A DNA stretch of 64,000 nt. It comes from Ceratopteris richardii (Eukaryota; Streptophyta; Polypodiopsida; Polypodiales; Pteridaceae). The DNA lies in NCBI GenBank assembly GCA_020310875.1, contig CM035415.1, positions 198,077,932 to 198,141,931 of the forward strand, written 5' to 3'. Shown piece by piece: positions 35,901-47,391 of the stretch. The notes under the pieces were generated by a model, which saw only the letters and a list, made by a program, of their open reading frames with translations, ran no database searches and had not been told where the DNA came from. Numbering within the stretch: position 1 is the stretch's first letter; each line of letters begins with the position of its first letter. A program made the translations under genes and the position numbers.

Positions 35901-38174
35901 GCTATGTTCAAAGATATCCCAAGACACGATCTTCCTGTGACCCTTCTAAAGCTGCTGCCAAGCCAAAGGTCAGCTTAAAAGATCTACACCTCACAAGATA
36001 GTCAAGGAAGTTATCTCCACCAAATAGTACTCAAACCATTAAACTTTATCGGAAGTGCAAAGAATCGTGTTGATTTATTGGAAAGAATTGTCATAATCTT
36101 CAATCAATCGTCCCAAGACCATTCATCAAAGCAGCGTATTGACATATAGAAAGGAAAATTTGAAACTTCCATTAAAAAGTTGTATTACGATATGAACAAA
36201 AATACAAAATCCTCAAAAGTGCAGATGACAAAGATGCAGGGTTAGGCAGCCCAATGGACTTCCAAAAACTGATGGAAAAGAACGTTTCACTTTTGTTTTG
36301 AAAAATGAGCCCATGGCGGTAGAGATCGAATTCGAGACGTATGTTGTTGACAGTCCGCAGATCATTGAAGCATAAATCCTTCACATTCAACCTATTCAAA
36401 GTCATAATTCTTTTCCAGCAGCAATCGCGAGCAGAGTTAAGTTTGAAGAAATACATCTTTCCGGACAGATCTTAAGATAAAGAAGATTCCCAAAAAACCA
36501 TGTAGATAAGCCATCAGAAAATAACCGCAATCCCAATGAGAACTATTCCTCAATTCTTTATCACAGAATCGACATTACCCAAAACATATCCCTTCTGTCA
36601 TGCAAGGGAACTTCATAGAATACTGCAAACCCTTTGATTTGGGGAGGCATAGAGGTGCTACATGTCAAAATTGAAGCATGGCACAATTACTAACGCAACC
36701 ACCCGAAGTGCCATGGGTAGGAGAAATGGTGCGCAGCCCCGGCACAGTAACAAAGAGTGTGAGACAAAGCCATACAACAAGTGAGAGCCCATGAGGGCAT
36801 GACCCAACAGCAACAAGATGAGGGAGTAGATCTTTGACCTGGTCTTGGGCACGAGCAGAAGGAGGAGAAGTGCGAAGTAGGTAACTCTTACACCAAACAG
36901 GAGATACCACAACAGGTGATGCACGATCTTATAGTGAAGCACATAGACATGCTTAAGAGTAGGCAACCCGAGAGAAACAGATGAATAAGCCAGAATCAAG
37001 AGAAACCCATGCATAAGGCAAGAGTGATATATATTTCCTCTATAGAATGCCCAGAGTGATCATTACTGAGATAGCAACGATGATAAGAAAAACCGTCCAA
37101 ATCGGATCTTGACAGAAACATACACCTTCTTACAGGCAGCCACGCGAAATGAAAAACCAACAAAAATCGATTCCACAGGTACTCGCGAGCTTCAAACTCA
37201 TGGGGTATCTTGCAACCTAACCCCGATGGCCCCAACAATGGAAAAAAGAGTAGCACTTCAGATCATCGGCTTCCATTGCTCATCACACGAGGAGCACAGA
37301 GCTGCAAAGCCCCAATCGACGAAGGTAGGGAACAGAAATGTCGCATGCCCTCACCACGAGTGCGGGGGGGCAGAAGATCCTCAGCCCATGAAGTGCCTCC
37401 AGTCATATTCATTCCGAGAGGGAAGGTCCACGAGCAGAGAGTGAGAGAGAGAGCATGGTGAAGCTCGGTCCCTGACAGCGCTCAGGAAGGGGAGCTCGAT
37501 GGACCTCAACCCACAATGAGAGTGAGGGAGAAAGGAAGCACGCGGCGCTAGGAGTAGAGAGAAATTGGGAGGGAGGATTTACTCTCCTCTCGCCTTCGTT
37601 TGCACGGATCTGCCAAAGAGTTTAAGGAAGAGAGAGAAGATTCCAATACCCCAGCTCATATGCGAACGGTGCAAACTGCCATGACTCGACTTAACTTCAA
37701 GCATTCAACGCACCTACCCAATCACTATCCAAAAAAAAAAAGGCAGCCCATGATCATCGAATATGCAGCCATAATCAATGAAGAATCTCACGCATGCATA
37801 AAGAAATTCATTTCTTGTGATTCGTGATCTTTTTTTTTTTTTTGTTTCTTTTCTATTTTTACTTTAAGAAGAATGGAAAGTGGGAGGGAGCCGACGAGGT
37901 CACTCACCCACCCACTTAACATTAAATGAACAAGACAGATGGAAAGTGATGCGAGATTCGATGTGTATGAGATAGAGAATGAGAGAGAGAGGTTAGAGGA
38001 TGTTCATGTGCAAGAAACAGGAAAACAAACTAAAACTACTCAAAAAATTGAGAAATAAGGGGTACCCTTGACCAACCGAAGGCCACACGTATTCATCCTC
38101 CTCCACGTGTCAAGGTGCATCTCACGAAATATGGACACGCAAACTTGGAAGAACCAACGGCTAAAGGCCGACGT
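32932..38174 (-). other. LARD internal region, mostly non-coding
   Basis: No gag, protease, RT or integrase motif on either strand. Two related segments with ctgagc.acaca.tccccttgggggg lie near 33,084 and 33,170. There is a T-rich run near 37,830 and an A-rich run near 37,730. On the element strand, 36658-37014 is open for 118 codons and strongly hydrophobic (for example YFALLLLLLV), perhaps a captured membrane-protein fragment or chance; I do not recognise it. Remaining open frames are short and without motifs. Confidence 0.6.
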
Positions 38175-38191
38175 CCCCGGCAATGGCGCCA
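38175..38191 (-). promoter_or_regulatory. LARD primer binding site (tRNA-Asp type)
   Basis: Minus strand TGGCGCCATTGCCGGGG, one substitution from the Asp-tRNA PBS, lying three bases inside the 5' LTR. Confidence 0.88.
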
Positions 38192-38194
38192 AAT

Positions 38195-38921
38195 TGTTGA
38201 GATAAGGGGAGCAACAAACCCTAACCGCCTCACATGGAAGTTGAGAGGTTTCTCCAAGTTGGGGCAAAGAATGAGAGGAGAGGTTCACCCACGCTCATGG
38301 AGCAATGGCAACAATGGCCAACGTCACAAGGAGCAAAGGGGAACATCCTCCCAACCATGCACACACGCATGCAAATCCATACACCAAGACCAACGCCATT
38401 GCACACAAGGAGGCAAGAGAGTAACAAATGACACCTTCTTCCATTACCAAAATGGAGGCCAAGGCCATGGCCAAGGGACCTCCCCTTACAAAATGAGCTC
38501 CTCCTTATATAAGAGAGGAGGAGGAATCCGTTCAATACAAGTGGCCAAAGGCTTCATTAACTAAAGATGTTCTAAAAAAAGGTAGGTAGTTGATAAAATC
38601 AAAAAAGAGAATCTTCCTAGAGAGAGAGCATTTGCACGTATCCAAAAGTGAGCTCTCTTTTTGAAACTAAGGCAAGGATTCAAAAAAGGAGTCTTTTACA
38701 AAAAAGAAGGGAAAGGTTGAGTTTTTATGGGTTTTCTCACATAAATAAGTAAGCAGGAGTTCCTATGAAGAAACTTATTTACAAGAGGGAAAAGTGGGAA
38801 ATTTGGGAGACTGTCACACAAGGCCTTGAGTATTCAAGTATCCTTAACTCCAAGGTAGGCCTCCCAGTACTCCGTAGCCTTCATAGCTTCATAGGCCTTT
38901 CATAACTTCATGGTTCCAACA
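38195..38921 (-). repeat. LARD 5' LTR (727 bp)
   Basis: Plus-strand ends TGTTGAG (38195) and TTCCAACA (38921). The full-length LTR abuts the PBS and the right flank continues Gypsy-1 gag at catgcttacacttgg. The segment ttatataaga near 38,505 lies in plus orientation. It is identical to the left LTR over long stretches. Confidence 0.9.
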
Positions 38922-39724
38922 CATGCTTACACTTGGAAGGGTGAATTCATTTTCCCCCAACCAAGATCGAATGTGTCCTATGGTCACCCTAGAGTTGGAG
39001 CATCCCAAGCTCATGGAGCTCAAAGAGACAGAACTAGAGATAGGCCAGAAGTAAGCTTTGCCAACCCAGGGGGCAGAGAAAGAACGAGAACGGAAACAAA
39101 TAGAGTGGAACCTGAGGTACTTAGAGCTCCAAGGAATCAAAGAAATACAGATGAGTTCCCTCTACCAAGACCTAGAGAGCACACAAGGACTTTGAGACCG
39201 ACTCAGCTAGTTAAGTCCATGAAGAACTACTTCGATGGCACTGGAGATCCATACGATCATGTGGCTGAGTTTAGGCAAGTCTTGAGAGCTGAACAAGTGG
39301 AAGATCTGTTCACGCAGTACAATGCCTTTGGTCTAACCCTTAGGAAAACCGCCCTGACATGGTTTCAGCCACTAAACAAGAGGCAGTTCAGGAGCATAGA
39401 CCAACTTCTAGAGGCATTCATTATCGATTTCTCTAAAAGCGGCATAAGACATAACACTTCCTCGCTGATTCACAGCTTCAAGCAAACACCTCAAGAATCT
39501 GTGAGACTTGCCGAAAGAAGATTTAGGCAATACCTAGAGAGATGCCCTGTCCTTGAGTTACCCACACCAGCTAAGCAAGTGGCTTTATTCTTGGATGGAT
39601 TGCTAAGTACCAAATTGAGATCATATGTGTACTTGAAGGACCCTAGGACCATAGAAGAGTGTGTACGCATGTGCATTGACATCGAGGATAACCTAGGGGA
39701 GGAATTAGAGCTTTCAAAAATCTA
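38922..39724 (+). pseudogene. Gypsy-1 gag core
   Basis: Gag resumes after the LARD: HAYTWKGEF, an Arg-rich stretch, then the retrotransposon-gag core MKNYFDGTGDPYDHVAEFRQ, RAEQVEDLFTQYNAFGLTLR, TALTWFQPLNKRQFRSIDQL, SLIHSFKQTPQESVRLAERR and FLDGLLSTKLRSYVYLKDPR. A stop follows SKI at 39,724. The close match to Gypsy-2 15189-15457 (HYDGSSKPYNHIAEFK) shows the same lineage. The product would be the capsid part of Gag. Confidence 0.9.
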
Positions 39725-40958
39725 GAAAGATACTGATAGTTCTTCTAGCCTCTCTTCCACACAATCCACATCTATTGAGGAATTAGTAGAGAAAGTAGCT
39801 CAGAAATTAGGTGTCACTAGCAAACAGATCCCAAGATTTGCCCCTGTGAAAAGATGCTATACTTGTGGAGGTGACCATATGGCGAATGTATGTCCCATTA
39901 TGGCTCAACCCCAAGTAAATCCTAGTAGCCAGTACTGCACCATAGAACGAAGATACACAAATCACACAGCACAAGACTGCCCATACAATAAGCAAGCGGT
40001 TAGGCAAACCTACCCTCAGCCATACCCTCAACAAGGCAAATACCAGAGTCAATACCCACCACAACAGTATACTACGCCTCAGCAAAATTACCAACCACAA
40101 TATCAGGCCCACCTGAGACCCCAGTCAGTGCTAGCACAACAACCACCTGCTCCTACTAATGTGATTCCGGTAAAGTATGCAGCTGCAGAAGAAAACCTTA
40201 ATAGAGCTATAGTCCCAGTAACACCATTAATTTCAGAAAGTGATCCCAATGACCATAGCTTTGATTCTACGCATGTTGATAGTCCCCAGGCTTACTACAT
40301 GCAGTCTCCTGAACATGGTGAGTCCTACTACAGTGAGGAACCGAGTGAACCTAATTGGGAGCCAGAGTATGCTAATGTCATGTACGCAAACCCCAACTCT
40401 AGACCTCAACCTAGGCAAGTAAGACTCCCATTTCCTAAAGGACCATGCTACAGATGTCAGGGAGATCATCTCATTCATGATTGTCCCTTGCCTCCACCTA
40501 CACAACCCCAGTCAGTGACAATCCAGGGCTATTGCTAGGAGTGTGGAAAGGAGCATCTCTTACGAGACTGCCCAAAGAATCCTAATAATATGCCAAAAAT
40601 CACTCCTATCAATGTCGTTGGGTTAGTTGTAGACTCCACAGGAAGTATGACGTCCACTACACCAGTGCAAGTGATCACTAGAGCCCAAGCCTTGCAACAG
40701 AACCAAAGTTTAGGCCAGGAAAAGACCCGAGATGTTAGTGAAACGGAGAGCATGACAAAGAAGAGGACTAGAGCTTGGAGAGATAGTCGTGAAAGAATGA
40801 AAAGGCAATGGGCAAAGAAAATGAGTGAACTTGAGGAAAGCCTGAGAGAAACGAGAGCCAGGATAACCGAACTCACATCTCAAACTCCCTCTCACACTAC
40901 CCCACCTCCACCATTCCCAACTCCATCCGACCCGCCACCTCCAACCCGCCTCACCTAA
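39725..40958 (+). pseudogene. Gypsy-1 nucleocapsid region with CX2CX3HX4C zinc knuckles
   Basis: Three knuckles share an unusual spacing: CYTCGGDHMANVC (39855-39893), CYRCQGDHLIHDC (40446-40484) and one starting at 40533 whose second codon is now a stop (then ECGKEHLLRDC, to 40571). Each is CX2CX3HX4C, one residue shorter than the usual retroviral CX2CX4HX4C. A fourth, degenerate element (CTIERRYTNHTAQDC, 39935-39980) keeps the HX4C half. A Gln/Tyr/Pro-rich linker separates them, and a coiled-coil-like charged stretch and Pro-run follow to 40,958. Stops at 40,538 and 40,958 break the frame. Likely role: packaging of genomic RNA. Confidence 0.85.
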
Positions 40959-42739
40959 TCCCACCACCCCCTAGAGTAGGATCAGTCCTAGTAGATCCCA
41001 CTCCCGAGGACCTAAACATGATGCTTAAAGCATATTAGGCCAGAATCCAAGATGGGCCAAACGTAATTGATCATGGAAAGTGCTACCCTAGAGCAGAATT
41101 AGAGCTTGAACGAACTAAAATTTGTGCTAAGATGGTGGAGTTGGCTCAAACCATGTTTGAAGCCAGCCGTCTCTTTAACATATCTAGCTTAGCCAAGACG
41201 CAGCTGCACTTTGAAGGACTGTTAGAAAGAATAGAGAGGCTAATTGCACAATCAGAAAAGGAACCCGCCTCTCAACACAAGGACAAGGCAAGTGAAAGAG
41301 TAGGTCTTCCTGCCCAGGAAGCCTATGTGCCTAACTCTACGGAGCCAGACACATCATCTTCTATGAATCGGTTCACACCAGAATTCCTACGAGAGATTCA
41401 AGAAGACAAATGGGCTAAAGAAAGTGAAGTCCCTCCTCCCATTGAACTTGTGGATGATGCACACAACCAATTCCCACAAGACATCCCATCCATTTATGAG
41501 GAGCAGGAGAGCACCCAATCTCAGGAAAGATTAGAGTTTGAGTCTAACTCTCTACAAGAATTACCCCACTTCACAGGCCCATGGGAAGCTAAGTCTACTT
41601 GTATGAGAGCACCCATGGTCATGGTACGAAATGAGGACTCAGTCATACCTAGGAACACAGAGGTAGTGAAAAACACTAAAGTACAGTGCAACCTCACCTT
41701 AGAAGAGCTACTCAAAGTAAGGCCAGAGCTATGGAAACATGTAGCCAAACAAGTACCAGAGATAGCAAAACCTCGTTCCCAGGTAGGATCCCAGAGAACA
41801 GTGCCAGAAATACCCTTGGACAAGATAGGAGACATGAGTGAGGGCAAAGAGGAAAACACATATCTTCCTATCACCCATCAAGGATACACCACCAAGGCCA
41901 TTCTAGACTCAGGTGCAGGAGTTGCAATTGCTACCACTTCCCTATGGAAGCGTTGGGGCAAGCCAGCACTCAGGCCCACGAGGATGAAATTGCAAATGAC
42001 CGATGGTCACATAGAGAGACCCTTAGGGCTGTTAGAAGGAATAACTCTCACCACATGTGGTGTTGAGTTCGAGCATACATTTGCTATATGTGATTTTAGA
42101 AAAAAACATGCCTATGAAATGATCTTGGGACGACCCTTTATGCGACAGTTGCAAGTGGTGCAGGACTGGGGAACCAATTCCTTGTACCTGCAACACTTAG
42201 GTGTTACGACCAAAGTGAATCTCAAAGATTACTCTCATAGAGATGTCCCTCCTATCCAATGGAATCCCATCCATAGAGCCAAAGATGATACGGAATCGAT
42301 GCATTCCATAGGATCAGAATCCTCATGGATGCATGAAGACACCCACTTATGGATGTGCAAAGTAGCAGTAGAAGAAGAGAAGAGAGAAAAAGCCAGAGAG
42401 ATAGGTGCAAAAGAAACACATAGATCAATTCAAGACCCAGCCTATGCACCTGTAGTCTTTCCTGACGAAGAATTTGAACCCCACGGTTGGGCAGAAATCC
42501 TAGCAACAATGGATGTAGCCATCAATGAAGAACAATGGACACCTCACTGTGATGAAGATGGCTATGACATTTCAGTCTTCTCCATAGAGCCAATCATGGG
42601 AGAGGCAGTGTTAGAAGAGTGTGAACCTAGCCCTGATGCATTTGAGGATGCAAGTGACTCCTATCTAGAGTCAATCATTATGGACCCACCTTTTGCATCA
42701 GATGAAGAATACTTCTATGAAGTAGAATTTCAACCCTAG
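40959..42739 (+). pseudogene. Gypsy-1 aspartic protease and long linker
   Basis: After a frameshift near 40,955, an open frame of 535 codons runs 41132-42739. The retropepsin is clear: TTKAILDSGAGVAIATTSLW (D-S-G at about 41,909) with the flap region LQMTDGHIERPLGLLEGITL and the second motif YEMILGRPFMRQL (about 42,113-42,150). Upstream is a charged helical linker; downstream an acidic linker of about 190 residues ends at 42,739. It would process the polyprotein. 42740-42973 is open in pieces and leads into RT. Confidence 0.9.
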
Positions 42740-44020
42740 AGGCACGGAGAGCTTACAAATGATGTAAGGCTAGCCACACATGTGACCCCGAAGGAAGAAG
42801 GAAAGAAAAGAAAGAAGAGAGAAGTCACACGAGAAGGGGAAGAATCTTTGTTTGAGGTCCCAGAAAATTTTAAGAAGTGTGAGATAGATGACAGGAGAGT
42901 CATGATCAGAATGCCTAAATGAGAGGCACAATCAGGGGAGGCCTATGATAACAAAGAAACCACCAAGAAAATAGTGGTAGCCATGGAAGAAGGAGAAGAG
43001 AGATGCACGTACATAGGCCATGACCTGACGGAAGACAAAGAGCACGAATTGATAGCCTTGCTAAGAAAGTATAGAGATGTATTTGCTTGGAGTTACAAGG
43101 ATTTGAAAGGTGTGGACCCTGACATATGCTCACACACTATCCCCATGACCTCAGATGCCAAACCTTCTAAGCAAAAGCCATACACATATAATGATAATTA
43201 TGCTGCTAAGATCAAAGAGGAGATAGATAGACTAGTTGAAGCTGGATTCATCTATGAAATTGAGCACACTGAGTGGGTATCCCCCATCATAGTGGTGCCC
43301 AAGAAAAATGGAAAGCTACGTGTATGCATTAACTTGAAGAAGGTCAATGCAGCAACAATTCGAGATAACTATCTGCTTCCTATCACAGAGCATCTCTTAG
43401 AAAGAGTAGCAGGCAAGGAAGTGTACAGCTTCCTTGATGTATTTTCGGGCTACAATCAAGTAGCCATAGCTCCAGAAGATCAGCATAAGACGGCTTTTGC
43501 CACTGAATGGGGCATATTTGCCTTTAGAGTAATGTCATTTGGGCTTACCAATGCACCCGCTACCTTCCAGAGGCTGATGTGCCATGTATTTAAAGAGTTC
43601 CCGAGGAAGAACTTAGAAGTCTATGTTGATGATCTTTGTGCTCATTCCAACATTAGACAAACCCATATTCTTGAACTCAGACAAATCTTTGACAAATGTA
43701 GAGAATATCAAGTCTGCCTGAACCCAGAAAAGTGCGTTTTTATGGTCAGGCAAGGCAAGATTCTAGTACACATAGTGTCAAAGAATGGCATATCCGCTGA
43801 TGAAGAGAAAGTGAGAGCCATAGCGGAGCTACCTAGGCCAAAGAATGTCAAGGAAGTACAAGCTTTCATGGGGCATTGTGGTTATTACCGACGGTTTATA
43901 CACATGTATGCCATCATAGCAAAACCTCTGTATGGACTTTTGACTAACTTTGAGTGGACTGATGAATGTGAGAATTCCTTCAATGAGCTTAAACGACGAT
44001 TATGTTCAGCACCAATCTTG
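42740..44020 (+). pseudogene. Gypsy-1 reverse transcriptase; RNase H and integrase deleted
   Basis: Strong Tat-like RT: LLRKYRDVFAWSYKDLKGVD (about 43,055), LVEAGFIYEIEHTEWVSPII, VPKKNGKLRVCINLKKVN, DNYLLPITEHLLERVAGKEV, SFLDVFSGYNQV, FRVMSFGLTNAPATFQRLMC and the catalytic YVDDLCAHS (YVDD at 43622-43633). The thumb/connection follows (VCLNPEKCVFMV, FMGHCGYYRRFI, AKPLYGLLTNFEWTDECENS). It ends at RLCSAPIL near 44,020. RNase H and integrase should follow but are absent; the sequence passes directly into accessory-protein coding sequence. Some stops lie upstream of 42,974. Confidence 0.9.
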
Positions 44021-44134
44021 AAGAGCAGGAAGAAGCTCAGGAATATGAGAAGCTCAGGAAGAAGCTCAGGAAGAAGCTCAGGACTGATGAATGTGAGAAT
44101 TCCTTCAATGAGCTTAAACGGCGATTATGTTCAG
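43956..44134 (+). repeat. Deletion junction with templated 54-bp duplication
   Basis: The RT segment 43956-44009 (ggactgatgaatg...tgttcag) is repeated at 44081-44134 with one mismatch. Between the copies (about 44,020-44,080) lies a Glu/Lys-rich piece made of gaagctcagga repeats that resembles the accessory sequence after 44,134. The order is RT, accessory piece, RT copy, accessory. This pattern is typical of double-strand-break repair with filler copied from nearby. Confidence 0.85.
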
Positions 44135-46758
44135 GAAGAAGAGCAGGAATATGATCAAGAAGCTCTGCAAGTACTCGAGGGTGCCCCGGCTTATACGAAG
44201 GAATTGAAAAAGCTCTATGATACCATCAACAGAGTTCAAGAGCAACATAGACTTTCCCTAGCAGCAAGAAAAGCCCTCATGAACCAAATCCTTGAGGAGG
44301 AAGGCATAGAGGAGCAATACCGCGCCACACTTGACATGATATCTGATGCTTTAGGAGTACCTGAGACGGTGCATACTGCCCTTGCACAATCACGAAGAAC
44401 GGAGCGAAGATATGGCAGACGCCCCCCTCGGGCAGGAAAACAAATGAATGTATTAGTATCAGAACCACATCCACAACCACGGGCTCAGCACACACCGTTC
44501 ATGACAGTGAGGAAGCCCATACATCAAGTGCACCTCCGTCACCCCCTCTGCCAACCCCACCTCCCACTCCACCACATTCACCTCCCACTACCAGTGTAAC
44601 CACTACTGTCACCGCCTCAGAGTCCACTGCCCATACCGAAGCACAGACCATCAGTCAACCCACGCAACCCACACACCCTATCTCCACCTCTCTTGTATAC
44701 ACTACCACGGACACTGTAACCATGGAAAACCCCGTTCCCCCGATCACATTTCCTGGCGGTTCATATTCACAATTGCACACACCACTGTACACTTTCACCA
44801 CTATCAGTGCACCCACAATTCCCATGTTCACAATCACTCCCACTACTACATCCACTTTTGATTTTATGGACATATCACCCACCTCCGCACCTCTTCCTCC
44901 CCCCATACACCCACCATCTCCCATTCCCCCACCACCCACTTCACCCTTTTCCAGCACAGCATACACACTCCCCTTCCCTTTCCCCTTCCCTTCTGCATTC
45001 AACTTCCTTCCCGCATCCACCCCTATTAATAATGTATTTAATAATATGTATCAGTGTATGTCTCAACTACAACAGCACTACCAGCATCTTGATAACCAAC
45101 ATACGAGACTCTTCCGAAGCCATGAAGAACTTCAAGCACGATTCATTGATCTAGAAAGGGAAAAGCGGCTACTACAACAACAGTATGTCACTTTACAGGA
45201 ACAACATGAGCAGTTAGTAGCCAATCCACCCCAGTCAGATGCAGAAGAAAAACAACAAATGGATGATCTGCTACATGCCCAGATAACAGAGAATCTCAAG
45301 CTTCGATGCAACCTGGCCCTCTTACGCAAACACATGTCTACAGCACTCGAGGAAAATAAACGACTACAGAAAGAGAACAAAGAAAACTTGGAAGCAGCAA
45401 TGGAGGGTTCCCCATAGGAAATCGACCCCGAGAAGTTCAAGGCCATCCCCTCAGAAAACATGCAAATTGTGTTGGAAACCCATGCCGACCTCCTGGAAGC
45501 CCACGCAGCAGTAGAAAGAGAAAGAGATTATCTATTAAAGCAGTTGGAAACCCAGCAGGAGTCACCAAGCAGAGTCACAACTACAACCGACACGTCTGAA
45601 GAAGTCGCAAAACTCAGAGTAGAACTAGAAGAATTACAAAATAAAGTCATGCAATACGAGCGTCAACCCTCTCCCCTTGTAGAACCCAAACCTGAAGACT
45701 TAGTGCCAATTGAAGTAGAGGAAACCTTTGAAGACCCATATGTTCCCATGCCTGCACCAGGGGGCAAGCAAACAGAAGAGGGCATGGACACCATTGAGAT
45801 CGAGGCGCCTGAATGGATCCAGAGGTTAGAGAAAGTGGCCACAACCCATGATGAGAGGGTCGCAGTACAGATTGCATCAATGTCTCGATTGAAAGAGGTC
45901 ATCATAAAATCGGATTACTTTAGAAATCTCTCCCATCATAGGTGGATCGGCACATCCGATGATTTGTATGTTCCATTATGTGTCTTAATGGTGGATTACA
46001 ATGCTCAAATCAAGCACCACACATAAAAGAACCAACCTCGGCAACACAGTTTGCATCGGAAGACATCCCTGCAAGTGCCCAGCAGGGGAATATACGTCAA
46101 CCTACTTGGAGGATCCGCCTGCTTGAAACCTACCCGGAGATGGTAAGGACGTGGAATAACATGCCTTTGTATATCAAATACAACCCATGCTACTGCCCTG
46201 TCTTTCGAAGGAGGTCTTGGCCGGAATACACAAAAACTGTGCTTACAGCCAAAGGATGTGAGAAATGGCTCAATTATGTCTACTTAGCACCACCTAACGG
46301 CCAACCTACCATAGGATATATGATTTCGACAATTCGGCATTGGGGGGTCAGGTTCAAAAACGTACCAGATGTCATGGCCCAAATGTGCCTCAAAATTTTT
46401 GAGCTCATGTTGGCCACCTTCAGGACCTTCAAGAATGTCAAGGAACCTCATCTGTCAGCTCTCGGATTTAATGAAGGTAATCAGGACCTTGTCTACGACA
46501 TGAGCACCACACCATCTATTAATGTCGTATATGCATGGCATGCACGTATAAAGTATCTACCTGCCTGCTTCAAACAGACGTTTGAAGAAATGTTTGTCAC
46601 GGGGTTCTGGGAATATCATTCAAAGATATTCATTCCCAGACCATCACATTTATTGCAATTGTTTGCAGTGGAACAAGCTCTCCATTCAGAAAAGTTATGT
46701 ATACCACATCCAGAGGTTCCCGGGCTGGTAGATTGGGATGCTCTACTTACTAACTTGG
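44021..46758 (+). pseudogene. Gypsy-1 accessory (post-pol) protein, C-terminal two-thirds
   Basis: In order: an acidic helical stretch (44,135-44,400, EEQEYDQEALQVLEGAPAY); a Pro/Ser/Thr-rich linker (44,450-45,050); a coiled coil (45,060-45,400, LDLEREKRLL-type heptads, and 45,460-45,660); then IQRLEKVATTHDERVAVQIA and RWIGTSDDLYVPLCV. The C-terminal helical domain is 46,090-46,758, with YNPCYCPVFRRRSWPEY, then GYMISTIRHWGVRF, ARIKYLPACFKQTFEEMF and FIPRPSHLLQLF. Stop at 45,417, stop near 44,599 and frameshift near 46,015. It matches Gypsy-2b CPVRRRCSWS and LPSTYMQTFEE. The N-terminal domain appears lost in the pol deletion. NA-AB interrupts the frame after LLTNL. Confidence 0.75.
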
Positions 46759-47366
46759 TGTTGGAACTCAAGGTCAAGCACAAGCATGAAAGCACATCAG
46801 AAAGGTGGACACACACAAGAAGAAGGAGCAAGTAGGGAGCTCCATGAAGTACATGTCAACTCTTTAGAAGAATCCCCTACAAAACTATTGATTTCCATCA
46901 CTAAAACCATTGTAAATACCATTTTCTATTTTTGTAGCTCCATTTTGTGCAAGCCGAGGAGTCCTCGAGCTTGAGGAGTATTAGAAGTACCATCGTACCA
47001 ACTTTCATAATTTTTAGACTTCGTTTGAGCCCTCAAATAAGCCCTGGAACCTAATTTTTAACTAGTCCGGACACTAGGTCTGGACAGGGCCAAAACTAGT
47101 CAAAAAACTATATAAAGAGCTAGAGAGCTCATTTTTGGGTTAGCTTCTTGTAGATTTCAGCTTTGTAATAGATTTCTTTAGTAATCAAAGTCCTTCCATT
47201 GTTCCTCTCTTTGATCTTGCCTTGTGCGCGTGTGTGTGTATGTGTGTGCATGTTTGTGTGCTTTCACTCACGCACTTGTGCCTTCACTTGCTCGTGGTCA
47301 TCATACCGGTCCTCTCGTCTCCGCGGATTGACAAGTAAAGGAGGTGGTGCTTACGCTTGAGCTACA
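46759..47366 (+). repeat. NA-AB LTR 1 (608 bp)
   Basis: TGTTGGAAC...GAGCTACA. TATATAAA at 47109-47116 is the likely promoter. From about 46,800 on it aligns with the Gypsy-1 LTR from about 29,510 on (ggagcaagtagggagctc, ctccattttgtgcaagcc, gacttcgtttgag, ctagagagctcatttttg), while the first ~50 bp are private. The residues ELKVKHKHESTSERW appended to the accessory frame are encoded by this LTR. Confidence 0.93.
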
Positions 47367-47374
47367 CCAAATTT

Positions 47375-47391
47375 TGGCGCCGTTGCCGGGG
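47375..47391 (+). promoter_or_regulatory. NA-AB primer binding site (tRNA-Asp)
   Basis: TGGCGCCGTTGCCGGGG, an exact copy of the Tat/Athila-type Asp-tRNA PBS, eight bases after the LTR. It is the best-preserved PBS in the window. Confidence 0.93.

Larger units (their letters stand above)
32353..38921 (-). mobile_element. LARD-like non-coding LTR element inserted in Gypsy-1 gag
   Basis: Minus-strand element: 5' LTR 38195-38921, tRNA-Asp PBS 38175-38191, about 5.2 kb internal without recognisable gag or pol, hairpin and PPT 32896-32931, 3' LTR 32353-32895 with its outer end deleted. Because that end is lost, no TSD pair can be shown; catgc (38922-38926) is the candidate. The Gypsy-1 gag frame continues immediately on its right. 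A structure with LTR, PBS and PPT but no genes fits a large retrotransposon derivative. Confidence 0.82.

Noticed and set aside
36658..37014. Envelope-like membrane protein in the LARD
   Set aside because: Hydrophobic but short, with no signal peptide, cleavage site or relation to the accessory proteins; kept only as a weak observation.
37109..37461. Plus-strand frames of 83-111 codons
   Set aside because: Antisense to the LARD, no motif, and mutually overlapping in different frames.
44655..45020. Minus-strand Gly/Val-rich frame of 121 codons
   Set aside because: Antisense of the Pro-rich accessory linker.
46759..46835. C-terminal extension ELKVKHKHE... of the accessory protein, and the same peptide at 51,489 and 55,449
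   Set aside because: Encoded by the NA-AB LTR; the true continuation resumes in phase at 56,062.
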